Source of the DNA: Thermoactinospora rubra
Lineage (GTDB): Bacteria; Actinomycetota; Actinomycetes; Streptosporangiales; Streptosporangiaceae
Assembly (NCBI RefSeq): GCF_002093975.1
Contig: NZ_MSZZ01000065.1
Location: forward strand, 1 to 46,892
Direction: 5' to 3'
Length of the DNA stretch: 46,892 bases
Shown: positions 33,024 to 41,515 of the stretch, one piece after another
How positions within the stretch are numbered: the first letter of the stretch is position 1
How the letters are laid out: each line of letters starts with the position of its first letter
Made by a program: the position numbers and the translations under genes
Notes under the pieces: model-generated
Database searches by the model: none
Seen by the model: the letters and a program-made list of their open reading frames with translations, nothing else
Told to the model about the DNA's origin: nothing

Positions 33024-34256
33024 GTGGACCTGCTCATCCGTAACGCCACGCTGCGCGGCCGCCCGGGCCGCTGGATGCTGGCCGCCGACGACGGCGTGCT
33101 GATCGCGGTGGCGGCGGAGGACCGCGACACCGTCACCGAGGCCGTCACCGTGATCGACGCCGAGGGCAACCTGGTGACCGAGCCGTTCGTCGACGCGCAC
33201 CTGCACCTGGACAAGGTCCACACCCTCGACCTGGCGGGCCCGCGGGCGCTGCAGGCCTACACCCAGGGCAGCATGGGCGCCGCGATGGCGGCGATCGAGG
33301 ACGCCGCCGCCGTCAAACGCGACCAGACCACCGCGGCCGTCGTCGAGCGGGCCAGGCGGGCGCTGACCGAGTCCGTCCGGCACGGCGTGCGCCGCGTGCA
33401 GGCCTTCGCCGACGTGGACCCCGACGCCGGGCTGACCGGCGTGGAGGCACTGCTGGCGCTGCGCGAGGAGGTCCGCGACCGGGTCGAGGTGCGCGTGGTC
33501 GCCTTCCCCCAGGACGGCCTGCTGCGCCGGCCGGGCACCGAGGAGCTGATCGTCGAGGCGGTACGGCTGGGCGCCGACGTCGTGGGCGGCATCCCGTGGA
33601 TCGAGTACACCGACGCCGACGCCGCCGAGCACGTGCGCCGCATGGTGGAGCTTGCCCGCCGTACCGGCAAACGGGTGGCCATGCTGGTGGACGACGCCGG
33701 CGATCCGGGCCTGCGCACCACCGAGACGCTCGCCTCGGCGCTGCTGGCCACCGGGGTGCGCGGCAGCGCGCAGCACGCCCGCGCCATGGCCCTCTACCCC
33801 GAGCCCTACCTGCGGCGGCTCCTCGGCCTGTGCCGGGCGGCCGGCCTGGGATTCGTCAGCGACCCGCACACCGGGCCGCTGCACCTGCCGGTCTTCGCCC
33901 TCGCCGACGCCGGGCTGGCGGTGGCGCTCGGGCAGGACGACATCGAGGACGCCTACTACCCCTTCGGCCGGCACAACCTGCTGGAGGTGGCGTTCCTGGC
34001 CGCCCACCTGCTGGACGCCCGCACCGACGCCGCGCTCGACCGGCTCTATGACCTGGTGACCGTGCAGGCGGCCCGCGTGCTCGGCCGGCCCGCGCCCCGC
34101 CTGGTCCCCGGGGCGCCCGCCGACCTGGTGGTGCTGGAGGGGCGGACGGTCCGGCAGGCCCTCACCCTGCACGCCCCGCCGCGCCACGTCGTCGTGGCCG
34201 GACGGGAGATCGCGAGCACCCGCACGCGCACGGAGTTCTCCCCGCCTCGCCGGTGA
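33024..34256 (+). CDS. CodA-like amidohydrolase lacking canonical residues
   Basis: 410 residues from GTG 33024; TAGGGT lies exactly 7 nt upstream. It aligns with the cytosine deaminase/AtzC branch: VTEPFVDAHLHLDKVHTLDL (first metal His pair), GSAQHARAMAL (catalytic His), and ALGQDDIEDAYYPFGRHNLLEV with the Asp pair of FGHDDVFDPWYPLG. The segment that in CodA is HCDEIDDP reads LVDDAGDP here. A metal-ligand His becomes Leu and the proton-shuttling Glu becomes Asp. The protein may have a different metal site or chemistry, or be inactive. It follows the exporter by 11 nt, so shared transcription is possible besides its own leaderless start. Confidence 0.85.
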   Translation: MDLLIRNATLRGRPGRWMLAADDGVLIAVAAEDRDTVTEAVTVIDAEGNLVTEPFVDAHLHLDKVHTLDLAGPRALQAYTQGSMGAAMAAIEDAAAVKRDQTTAAVVERARRALTESVRHGVRRVQAFADVDPDAGLTGVEALLALREEVRDRVEVRVVAFPQDGLLRRPGTEELIVEAVRLGADVVGGIPWIEYTDADAAEHVRRMVELARRTGKRVAMLVDDAGDPGLRTTETLASALLATGVRGSAQHARAMALYPEPYLRRLLGLCRAAGLGFVSDPHTGPLHLPVFALADAGLAVALGQDDIEDAYYPFGRHNLLEVAFLAAHLLDARTDAALDRLYDLVTVQAARVLGRPAPRLVPGAPADLVVLEGRTVRQALTLHAPPRHVVVAGREIASTRTRTEFSPPRR

Positions 34257-34264
34257 CCGCCGGC

Positions 34265-34696
34265 TCACCCTGCCGGCGTCCGGCCTGAGGACCGCCCGTC
34301 CAGGAGGAAGAGCGCCGCCGGGACGAAGACCAGGAAGAAGCCGAAGGTCGGGAACATCACATAGGCGCCGAAGACCGCCCATGCCAGCAGCGTCCAGCCG
34401 ACGTAGCGGGGGAGCGGGCGGCCTTCGCGGGCCCGCCCCACGGCCAGCAGCCCGAGGAGGATCAGCGGGATCGCGAAGCCGCCGGGCACGGCCCAGAAGG
34501 CCAGCTTGGACTCCGGCGCCCCCGGCGACCCCAGGCCTCCGTGCAGGTCCCCGGCCAGCCAGCCCGCCCAGTGCTGCCGGCCCATGGCCGTGCCGAGGGC
34601 GCTGTGGCCGAGGCCGATCGCCACGCAGCCCCAGCCGCCCCATGTCGTGAGGGTCGCAGGCTTCGCCCCGGTCCGGGGTGTTGCGGTTGCGCTCAT
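34265..34696 (-). CDS. Four-helix membrane protein of unknown function
   Basis: 143 residues from ATG 34696, with AAGGAAG 6 nt upstream. After a short polar N-terminus it has four hydrophobic segments: GGWGCVAIGLGHSALGTAM, LAFWAVPGGFAIPLILLGLL, RYVGWTLLAWAVFGAYVMF and FGFFLVFVPAALFLL. I recognise no catalytic motif. It is divergent from a TetR gene, with a long inverted repeat between them, so it is probably the target of that regulator. Confidence 0.75.
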   Translation of the reverse strand: MSATATPRTGAKPATLTTWGGWGCVAIGLGHSALGTAMGRQHWAGWLAGDLHGGLGSPGAPESKLAFWAVPGGFAIPLILLGLLAVGRAREGRPLPRYVGWTLLAWAVFGAYVMFPTFGFFLVFVPAALFLLDGRSSGRTPAG

Positions 34697-34718
34697 GGTC
34701 GCTTCCTTTGAGAGTTCT

Positions 34719-34751
34719 ATGTTGATTGACATAGGCTATATCAATCAGCAT
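34719..34751. promoter_or_regulatory. TetR operator, 15-bp arms
   Basis: ATGTTGATTGACATA (34719-34733) and TATATCAATCAGCAT (34737-34751) are inverted arms matching at 13 of 15 positions around GGC. The core TTGAT-TGA/TCA-ATCA is AT-rich against a GC-rich background. It sits between the membrane-protein start and the TetR start. Confidence 0.8.
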
Positions 34752-34789
34752 TTGTTCTGTCATCGGGCATGCCTGGTTAGATGGCCTGC

Positions 34790-35350
34790 ATGGCCACGCG
34801 ACGCATCGAGAGGACCCAGGAGAGCCGCCGGCTGCTGGTGGCGGCCGCCGCCGAGCTCTTCGCCGAGAAGGGATACCGGCAGACGAGCTTCGTCGACATC
34901 GCCGACAAGGCCGGCATCAGCCGCGGCTCCATCCCCTGGCACTTCGGCAACAAGCTGGGCCTGCTGGAAGCGGTGGTCGAGGACCAGCTGCAGGCCGTGC
35001 TGACCAGGTTCGCCAGGTCAGCCGACGAGCCCCCCGGCGACCTGCTGGACCAGGTCGTGGACTTCATCCGCCTGCCCGCCACGCGCCTGTTCATCACCCT
35101 GCTCGCCGAGGCCGTGGAGGCCGGCTCGCCGATCCGCGAGCACTACGCGCGGCTCCACGCGGCGCTCCGGCAGAGCGTCCAGGCCCGGATACCGGCCAAG
35201 GCGCTGCCCGCGGGAACCAGCCCGGAGGCGTTCACCGTCCTGCTGGTGGGGGCCGTCATCGGCGTCCACGCGCAGTGGCGGGTCGCTCCCGAGGCGGTGG
35301 ACCTCGAGGCCGTCCGCGCCACGATCCGCGCCCTGACGGACGCCCTTTAG
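34790..35350 (+). CDS. TetR family transcriptional regulator
   Basis: 186 residues from ATG 34790 (MATRRIERTQESRRLLVAAA); an ATG at 34781 is in frame. HTH: EKGYRQTSFVDIADKAGISRGSIPWHFGNKLGLLEAVV. The usual Tyr of the LYYHF motif is Pro-Trp (SIPWHF). The ligand domain has the hydrophobic segment LFITLLAEAVEAGSPIREHYARLH. It probably represses itself and the divergent membrane protein through the operator at 34719-34751. TTAGAT lies 7 nt before the ATG. Confidence 0.9.
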   Translation: MATRRIERTQESRRLLVAAAAELFAEKGYRQTSFVDIADKAGISRGSIPWHFGNKLGLLEAVVEDQLQAVLTRFARSADEPPGDLLDQVVDFIRLPATRLFITLLAEAVEAGSPIREHYARLHAALRQSVQARIPAKALPAGTSPEAFTVLLVGAVIGVHAQWRVAPEAVDLEAVRATIRALTDAL

Positions 35351-35361
35351 CCCCGCGACGC

Positions 35362-35389
35362 AGGACCAGCGGCGAAGGACCAGCGGCGA
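35362..35389. repeat. Two tandem 14-bp repeats
   Basis: AGGACCAGCGGCGA occurs twice in direct succession (35362-35375, 35376-35389) in the 60-nt gap between the convergent TetR and ABC genes. Confidence 0.85.
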
Positions 35390-35410
35390 AGGGCCGAGCG
35401 ACACGCCGGC

Positions 35411-37117
35411 TCAGCCACTCGCCGTGGCGATGTCCCAGTAAGCGGCGTATCGGCCGCCGCGGCGCAGCAGCTCCTCGTGGGAGCCCTCCTCCACGATCCG
35501 GCCGCCGTCCAGGAAGACGATGCGGTCGGCGCGCTGCACGGTCCGCAGCCGGTGCGCCACCATCACCACCGTCCGGCCCGCCATCAGCCGCTCGATCCCC
35601 TCGTGGACGGCCGCCTCGTTGACCGGATCCAGCGCGGAGGTCACCTCGTCCAGCAGCACGATCGGCGCGTCCTTCAGCAGCGCCCGCGCGATCGAGACCC
35701 GCTGGCGCTCACCGCCCGACAGCAGCGCGCCGCCCTCGCCGACCTTGGCCGCCCATCCGCCGGGCAGGCGCTCGATCACCTCATCCAGCCGCGCCGCGGC
35801 CGCCGCCGCCCGCACCTCGGCCTCGCCGGCGTCGGGACGGCCCAGCCGTACGTTCTCCTCGATCGTGCCGTCGAAGAGATAGACGTCCTGGAAGACGACG
35901 GCGATCTTCGCCATCAGCGTCTCCGTGCCGATGGCGCGCACGTCCACGCCGCCCACGCGCACGGCGCCCGCGTCCACGTCGTAGAAGCGCGCGAGCAGCT
36001 GCAGCAGGGTGCTCTTGCCCGCGCCCGACGGCCCGACCACGGCGAGCCGCCCGCCCTGCGGTACCGCCAGCGACACCTCGTCGATCACCGTGCGGTCGCC
36101 GCGCCGGAAGGTGACGGAGCCGAATTCAAGGTCATGGCCGGTCGGCTGGAGCGGTTCGCGGGGCTCCGGCAGCGGCTCGGTGCGCAGCACCGCATCGAGC
36201 CTGGCCAGCTCGGAGCGCGCGCCGCGCAGCTTGCCGCCGATGTCCGACAGCGACAGCAGCGGATCGGCACAGCGGGCGGCCAGCACCAGGATCGCCGACA
36301 CTTCCGCCACGCCGATCGTCCCGCCGAGCGCGAGGTAGGCGCCCAGGACCAGCAACGCCGTGAAGACCGCCTGCACGGTGAGCGTCAGGCCCACCGCGCC
36401 GGGCAGCGCCGCCAGCACGGTACGGCGGGAGGCGCGCTGGAGGTCCCGCAGCGAGTCGTCCAGCAGCGTGAAACGCTCGCCGGTCCGGCCGCCGGCCCGC
36501 AGCACCGGCTGGGCCTGGAGGAACTCGACGACCCGCTCGGTGGCCTCCTTGTCGCGTTCGTGGCGCTCGGCGTCGGCGGCGGCCGTCCAGCGTGCTGTCC
36601 AGATCTGGATCGCCGCCACGACGGGCGCGGCGGCCAGCGCGGCCAGCCCCAGCTGCCAGGTGAAGGCGAGCATCACCGCGACGATCGTCAACGGGGTCAC
36701 CAGCGCGGAGACGAACGGCGCCAGCAGGTGCGCCATGATGCTCATCGCTTGCAGCAGGCCGCGGCCGGCCATGACCGACACCTCGCCGACCCGGGCCGCG
36801 CCGTACCAGCCGAGGGGCAGGCGGGCCAGGTGCTCGCCGAGCCGGTGGTACATGCCGCGCAGCATCGTCGTCCCCACCCGCATGCCGGACAGGTCGCTGA
36901 GGTAGCGCAGCACGGCGTAGACCGCGACCGCGGCGGCGAACGCGACCAGGTACGGCCAGGCGTCCGCGGGCGTGGGTCCGAGCAGGGCTCGCAGCACCGG
37001 GACCAGCAGGGCGTAGGACAGGCCCTCGGCCACCGCGGTGATCGTCATCAGGGCCACGGTGCGGCGCACGGCCCGGGCGTAGCGGTGTCCCAGCACGCGC
37101 AGCAGCATGGGGATCAT
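35411..37117 (-). CDS. ABC exporter-fold half-transporter (second of pair)
   Basis: 568 residues: a six-helix transmembrane domain (~1-320) and an ATPase domain with Walker A VVGPSGAGKSTLL, signature LLSGGERQRVSIARALL, Walker B IVLLDEVTSALDP and switch His in VAHRLRTV. The start overlaps the upstream ABC gene stop (ATGA at 37117-37114), so the two halves form a heterodimer. The pair resembles IrtAB/YbtPQ-type transporters that move ferric siderophores inward despite an exporter fold, but a true exporter role cannot be excluded. Confidence 0.9.
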   Translation of the reverse strand: MIPMLLRVLGHRYARAVRRTVALMTITAVAEGLSYALLVPVLRALLGPTPADAWPYLVAFAAAVAVYAVLRYLSDLSGMRVGTTMLRGMYHRLGEHLARLPLGWYGAARVGEVSVMAGRGLLQAMSIMAHLLAPFVSALVTPLTIVAVMLAFTWQLGLAALAAAPVVAAIQIWTARWTAAADAERHERDKEATERVVEFLQAQPVLRAGGRTGERFTLLDDSLRDLQRASRRTVLAALPGAVGLTLTVQAVFTALLVLGAYLALGGTIGVAEVSAILVLAARCADPLLSLSDIGGKLRGARSELARLDAVLRTEPLPEPREPLQPTGHDLEFGSVTFRRGDRTVIDEVSLAVPQGGRLAVVGPSGAGKSTLLQLLARFYDVDAGAVRVGGVDVRAIGTETLMAKIAVVFQDVYLFDGTIEENVRLGRPDAGEAEVRAAAAAARLDEVIERLPGGWAAKVGEGGALLSGGERQRVSIARALLKDAPIVLLDEVTSALDPVNEAAVHEGIERLMAGRTVVMVAHRLRTVQRADRIVFLDGGRIVEEGSHEELLRRGGRYAAYWDIATASG

Positions 37118-38892
37118 CGGGGCCGGCCTCCTCGCAGGACAGTTCGGTGGGATTGCCAGAACGCGGCGAACCGTCCGCCTCGTGCCAGCAGCGCGGCGGG
37201 CCCGCCGCGCTCGACGATCTCCCCGTTCTCCAGCATCACGACGGTGTCGGCGCCCGTGACCGTCTCCAGCCGGTGGGCGATGAGCAGGATCGTCCGCTCG
37301 CCCGCCAGCCGCGCCAGGGCCCGGCGCACCGCCTGCTCGGTCTGCGGGTCGGCGAAGGAGGTCGCCTCATCCAGCACCAGGACGGGCGCGTCGGCGAGCA
37401 GGGCGCGGGCGAGCGCGATCCGCTGGGCCTCGCCGCCCGACAGCCCGGCCTCCTCGCCGATCACCGTGTCGTAGCCGCGCGGCAGCTCCAGGATCCGGTC
37501 GTGGATGCCGGCCAGCCGGGCGGCGCGCACCACGTCGTCGGGGCCGGCATGCGGTACGGCCAGCGCGATGTTGTCCGCGACCGACGCGCGCAGCAGGTGG
37601 ACGTCCTGGAAGACGAAGGAGACCATCCGGTACAGCTCCCGGCCGCCGATCTCGCGCAGATCGACGCCGCCCAGGACGACCGAGCCGTGGGTCGGGTCGA
37701 AGAACCGCGGCAGCAACCGGACCAGCGTGGACTTCCCGCTTCCCGACGGCCCGACGATCGCGGTGACCGTGCCCGGCTCCAGCACCAGGTCGATCCCGCG
37801 CAGCACCTCGTGGCCGTCTTCGTAGGCGAAGCGGACCCCACGCAGCTCCACCCGATGCCCCCGTGGTACGGCAGGCCGCGCGGGTTCCGGCAGCGGCCGC
37901 ACCGCGAGCACCTCCCGGATCCGGCCGATCGCGCGCCGGGCGGCCTGCACGTCGTCGAAGCCGTGGCCCAGGGCCGCCACCGGAGCGGTCAGCCCCAGTC
38001 CGAGCAGCAGGAACGGCAGCAGGTCCGCCGCGGCCATCGAACCGGTCGTGATCAGCGCCGCACCGCCGGCCAGCACGACCAGCAGCACGAACGGCGGCGC
38101 CAGCGCCAGCTGCATCCCGGCGGCGACCACGGACATGCCGCGCACCCACCGGGAGAAGACGGCGACGAAATCGTCCACGGCCGACAGGAAGGCGCGGTGG
38201 GCGCGCCCGGACCCGCCGAACACCTTGACCACCGCGATGCCCTGCACGAACTCCACGACGGAACCGGCGATCCGCCCCATGGCCGCGTCGAACTCCTGCT
38301 GCTCGCGCGTCCTGGCGGGGAGCATCAGCAGGGGAACCAGCGCCATGGCCAGCGCCACCGGGATCAGCGTGATCAACGTGAGCCGCCAGTCGACGGCGAA
38401 CAGGTAGACCAGCGACACCAGCGGCACCACGAACGCGGAGACCAGCTCGCCGGGGGTGTGGGCGATGAACGGGTGCACGGCGCTCACGTCCTCCCCGACG
38501 ACCTTGGCCAGCTCGCCGGTACGGCGCCGCGACAGCCAGCCGATCGGCACGCGCCCCAGCCGTGCGGCCAGCTGCCTGCGCAACGTCAGCTGCACCCGGC
38601 CGTCGAGAACGTGCCCGAGCCCGGACGAGGCGGCCGTGAACAGCAGCCGCACCAGCAAGCCGGCCGCGCCCGCGAACACGACGAACCAGACGTGACCCTG
38701 GTCGAGCAGGCCGGGCGACAGCAGGACGCGGCCCAGCTCGACGACCGCCAGCAGCGGCGCCAGGCCCGCGACGGCGCCGATCACCTGCAGGACGACGACG
38801 GCGGCGAAACTCCAGGCATGCGGGCGCAGCAGCCGTGACATGCTCTGTCCCGCCGCGGGCCGCCGCCTCTGGGCCAGGTCGGTGGCGGTCAT
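37114..38892 (-). CDS. ABC exporter-fold half-transporter (first of pair)
   Basis: 592 residues: a transmembrane domain (~20-330) and an ATPase domain with Walker A IVGPSGSGKSTLVRL, signature GLSGGEAQRIALARALL, Walker B VLVLDEATSFADPQTEQAV and switch His in IAHRLETV. The form DEATSFADPQTE is characteristic of the YbtQ/IrtA-like branch of siderophore-linked transporters. There is no N-terminal siderophore-reductase domain, unlike IrtA. It overlaps both neighbours by ATGA and follows the cupin gene. Confidence 0.9.
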   Translation of the reverse strand: MTATDLAQRRRPAAGQSMSRLLRPHAWSFAAVVVLQVIGAVAGLAPLLAVVELGRVLLSPGLLDQGHVWFVVFAGAAGLLVRLLFTAASSGLGHVLDGRVQLTLRRQLAARLGRVPIGWLSRRRTGELAKVVGEDVSAVHPFIAHTPGELVSAFVVPLVSLVYLFAVDWRLTLITLIPVALAMALVPLLMLPARTREQQEFDAAMGRIAGSVVEFVQGIAVVKVFGGSGRAHRAFLSAVDDFVAVFSRWVRGMSVVAAGMQLALAPPFVLLVVLAGGAALITTGSMAAADLLPFLLLGLGLTAPVAALGHGFDDVQAARRAIGRIREVLAVRPLPEPARPAVPRGHRVELRGVRFAYEDGHEVLRGIDLVLEPGTVTAIVGPSGSGKSTLVRLLPRFFDPTHGSVVLGGVDLREIGGRELYRMVSFVFQDVHLLRASVADNIALAVPHAGPDDVVRAARLAGIHDRILELPRGYDTVIGEEAGLSGGEAQRIALARALLADAPVLVLDEATSFADPQTEQAVRRALARLAGERTILLIAHRLETVTGADTVVMLENGEIVERGGPAALLARGGRFAAFWQSHRTVLRGGRPR

Positions 38893-39311
38893 CGCCGTCC
38901 CGTCGTGACCAGGCCCGTGGCCTCACCGTCGGCCCGCCTCTCCAGCTGGCTGCCACGCGGCAGGGTGACGGTCATGATGTCGCTGGGGATGTCCAGCTCG
39001 ATGCGGTGCCATCGCCCGCGCGGGACGATGGCGGCGGTTCCGGCCGTCAGCCGGATCTCCTCCACCTGTTGGCCCGGCCGCTCCGGGCCGAGGTAGAGGC
39101 GTATCTTCCCGATGAGGCAGCACACGAGCTCCTCGGCCTCGGGGTGGACCTCCCAGTGGTCGGCGTGGACGTCGGCGTCGGTCTTCGCGTGGAAGGCCGT
39201 CAGCTGCCAGCCGTCCTGGCCGCAGTCCGTCGGTCTCCTCCCGGCGTGGATCGTGCCGCCTTGCTGCAGGCGGATGACGGACGCGGACAGCTCGATCGGG
39301 GTGAGGGTCAT
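38889..39311 (-). CDS. Cupin-domain protein
   Basis: 140 residues from ATG 39311, with GGAAGG ~8 nt upstream. A single cupin barrel is seen: HADHWEVHPEAEELVCCLIGKIRLYLG and AGTAAIVPRGRWHRIELDIPSD. The first motif keeps His and Glu positions (HWEVHPEAEE) and the second His (WHRIE), so metal binding is possible. It is co-translated with the ABC pair by an ATGA overlap. Such small cupins can be isomerases, dioxygenases or sensors; the role here is unknown. Confidence 0.82.
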   Translation of the reverse strand: MTLTPIELSASVIRLQQGGTIHAGRRPTDCGQDGWQLTAFHAKTDADVHADHWEVHPEAEELVCCLIGKIRLYLGPERPGQQVEEIRLTAGTAAIVPRGRWHRIELDIPSDIMTVTLPRGSQLERRADGEATGLVTTGRR

Positions 39312-39352
39312 GCCGAAACGACCTTCCTGCGGTTCAGCTGGTGGAGTCCCGG

Positions 39353-40813
39353 TCAGTCCCGGGCGTGGATCACGTCGCGGTCGGCGACCTGCTCGGCCCG
39401 TGACGGCGGGCTGGTCCGGCGCAGGACGGCGACGGCGATGACGACGGCGGCGAGCAGGAGCACGGCGCCGAGGGTCAGGCCCAGCGCGTATCCCTCGGTG
39501 AGAGCCTCGGGCGTGGCGGCCTGGCCGGTGCGGCTGTGCGCGACGGTGCCGAGGGCGGCCAGCCCGAGCGAGGCGCCGATCTGGCGCGAGCTGTTGAGCA
39601 GGCCAGAGGCGGTGCCGGTCTCGTGCGGCGCGACGCCGACGGTGGCGATGGAGACGAGCGGTCCCAGGCAGAGCCCGAAGCCGACGCCGGCGACGACCGA
39701 GGGCCCCAGGACGTCGGTGACGAAGGCGCCGTCCGGGCTGATCAGGCCGAACCAGGCGAACCCGGCCGCGGTCAGCAGCCCGCCGATGACCAGCAGGGTC
39801 CGCGGCGCGAGCCGGTAGCCGAGCTTGACGGCGAGCACGGAGCCGGCGATCACGCCGAGCGCGAGCGGCAGGAACGCGACCCCGGCCGGCGCCGGCCCGA
39901 TCCCGAGCACTCGTTGCAGGTAGAGGGCCAGGAAATAGAACGACGAGGCCAGGGCCGCGCCGGCCAGCAGGTTGTAGGCGTTCGCGCCGGCGACCGCGCG
40001 GTTGGCGAACAGGCCGAGCCGGATCAGCGGTTCGCGGGCCGTGGTCCGCTCGACGTGGACGAACGCGATCAGCAACGCGGCGGCGACCGCCAGGGTCGTC
40101 ACGGTGACCGGCGAGGTCCACGCATACCGGTCGGTGCGCACGACGCCGAACACCAGCAGCGTCATGCCCGCCGTGGCCAGGACGGCGCCCAGGACGTCCG
40201 GGCGGCCGCCGCGCGCCGGGGGAGGACCGGCGGCGACGCCCCGCCAGGCCAGGGCCAGCGCGCACGCGGCCATCGGCACGTTCACGAACATCACCCAGCG
40301 CCACCCGGCGTACTCGGTCAGCAGGCCGCCGATCAGGACGCCGAGCGCGGCACCGGCGGCGTTCGTCGCGCTCCAGATTCCGAAGGCCCGGACGCGGGCC
40401 CTGCCCGCCGGGAACGTCGTGGTCAGCAGCGCCAGCGCGGCCGGAGCGAGCGCGGCGGCCCCGATGCCCTGCGCGGCGCGGGCGGCCACCAGATGGCCGG
40501 GTTCCAGGGCGAAGCCGCCGGCGAGCGAGGCCAGGCCGAACAATCCGAGCCCGAGCAGCAGGACCCGCCTGCGGCCGTACCGGTCGGCGGCCTTGCCGCC
40601 CAGCAGGAGCAGCCCGCCGAAGGTGAGCGCGTAGGCGTGGATCACCCAGGTCAGGCCCATCGCGCTGAAGCCGAGGCCGGCGGCGATCCGCGGGAGCCCG
40701 ACGTTCACGACCGACAGGTCCAGCGACACCATGAACTGCACGACGGCCACCGCGGCGAGGGTGAGCCCCGGCCGGGCGGACGGCTTGACGACCACGCTTG
40801 TCATGACCGCCAT
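39353..40813 (-). CDS. MFS transporter, DHA2 (EmrB/QacA) type
   Basis: 486 residues from ATG 40813 (GGCGG upstream); ATGs at 40843 and 40804 are in-frame alternatives. About 14 transmembrane helices are visible, with motif A LLGGKAADRYGRRRVLLLG and motif C-like AGAALGVLIGGLLTEYAGWRWVMFVNVP. The N-terminus VQFMVSLDLSVVNVGLPRI is family-typical. Only 41 nt separate it from the cupin gene, so MFS, cupin, ABC and ABC probably form one operon. An MFS exporter with an importer-like ABC pair recalls the Ybt/Irt metallophore sets. Confidence 0.9.
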   Translation of the reverse strand: MAVMTSVVVKPSARPGLTLAAVAVVQFMVSLDLSVVNVGLPRIAAGLGFSAMGLTWVIHAYALTFGGLLLLGGKAADRYGRRRVLLLGLGLFGLASLAGGFALEPGHLVAARAAQGIGAAALAPAALALLTTTFPAGRARVRAFGIWSATNAAGAALGVLIGGLLTEYAGWRWVMFVNVPMAACALALAWRGVAAGPPPARGGRPDVLGAVLATAGMTLLVFGVVRTDRYAWTSPVTVTTLAVAAALLIAFVHVERTTAREPLIRLGLFANRAVAGANAYNLLAGAALASSFYFLALYLQRVLGIGPAPAGVAFLPLALGVIAGSVLAVKLGYRLAPRTLLVIGGLLTAAGFAWFGLISPDGAFVTDVLGPSVVAGVGFGLCLGPLVSIATVGVAPHETGTASGLLNSSRQIGASLGLAALGTVAHSRTGQAATPEALTEGYALGLTLGAVLLLAAVVIAVAVLRRTSPPSRAEQVADRDVIHARD

Positions 40814-40930
40814 CGTCGTCCGCCCGCCGCTTTGGGGCGTCACGCGGGCGAAGTCATCCGCGCTACTGCGCCGGGATCAACGACCGGCCGGGCTACGACG
40901 CCGGGAGTAGTCCCGCCGCCGGGCGCCCGC

Positions 40931-41002
40931 GATGACCGGACCAGGAAGCCGCCCAAGGCAAAGGCAGATGACGAGACCAGGAAGCCGTCCAAGGCAGAGG
41001 CT
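40931..41002. repeat. Two imperfect tandem 36-bp repeats
   Basis: The copies at 40931-40966 and 40967-41002 are identical at 31 of 36 positions and share ACCAGGAAGCC and AAGGCA. They occupy the 200-nt non-coding stretch between the MFS start and the lipoprotein stop. No promoter or gene is obvious in the rest of this stretch. Confidence 0.8.
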
Positions 41003-41014
41003 GGCTGCTCGCCG

Positions 41015-41515
41015 CTACCCCCGGCAGGTCCGGGGGCCGACGCTCTGCCCGGCGCCGACGACGGTGACCTGGGCGGGGCCTTGCGGCGCCAGGGCGGCGG
41101 CCGTGCACACGATCTGCTCGACGGCCAGCGTGGACAGCTCGCCGGCCGGAGTGGACAGGGTCACCACCACGTGGCCGGGCGGATTGGCGGTCACCGAGAA
41201 CGGGCCGGCGTCGGGCGGGACGTCGGTGGTCAGTCCGCGCGCCCGTTCCTCCGCGGTGGGCCCGGCCGCCAGCAGCGCGAGCGTGTCCGCGGGGAACATC
41301 GGACGACCGGGGGACAGCCGGCCGCCGGGCCGCGTCACCGCGCTGAGCCGGCCGTTCTTCACCAGGTAGAGGGTGGTCGGCGCGAGTGGTGCGACGCCTC
41401 CGCTCGGCGGGGCGCCGGCGCCGATGGCGTCGCTGGGGCGCACGCCGCAGCCGGCCACGGCGACCAGCGATACGAGGCCCGCGGCGAGCACGCGGCGGGC
41501 GAGCCCGGTCCTCAT
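41015..41515 (-). CDS. GerMN-domain lipoprotein
   Basis: 166 residues with a lipoprotein signal: MRTGLARRVLAAGLVSLVAV then A-G-C lipobox (Cys23). The mature part is a single GerMN/sporulation-type domain (TTLYLVKNGRLSAVTR, ALLAAGPTAEERARGLTTDVP, VVVTLSTPAGELSTLAVEQIVCTAAAL). It overlaps the kinase gene by ATGA and is the last gene of the operon. LpqB, the ~580-residue lipoprotein partner of the MtrAB two-component system, also has a GerMN domain. This protein is like a minimal LpqB and may modulate the kinase outside the membrane. Confidence 0.85.
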   Translation of the reverse strand: MRTGLARRVLAAGLVSLVAVAGCGVRPSDAIGAGAPPSGGVAPLAPTTLYLVKNGRLSAVTRPGGRLSPGRPMFPADTLALLAAGPTAEERARGLTTDVPPDAGPFSVTANPPGHVVVTLSTPAGELSTLAVEQIVCTAAALAPQGPAQVTVVGAGQSVGPRTCRG

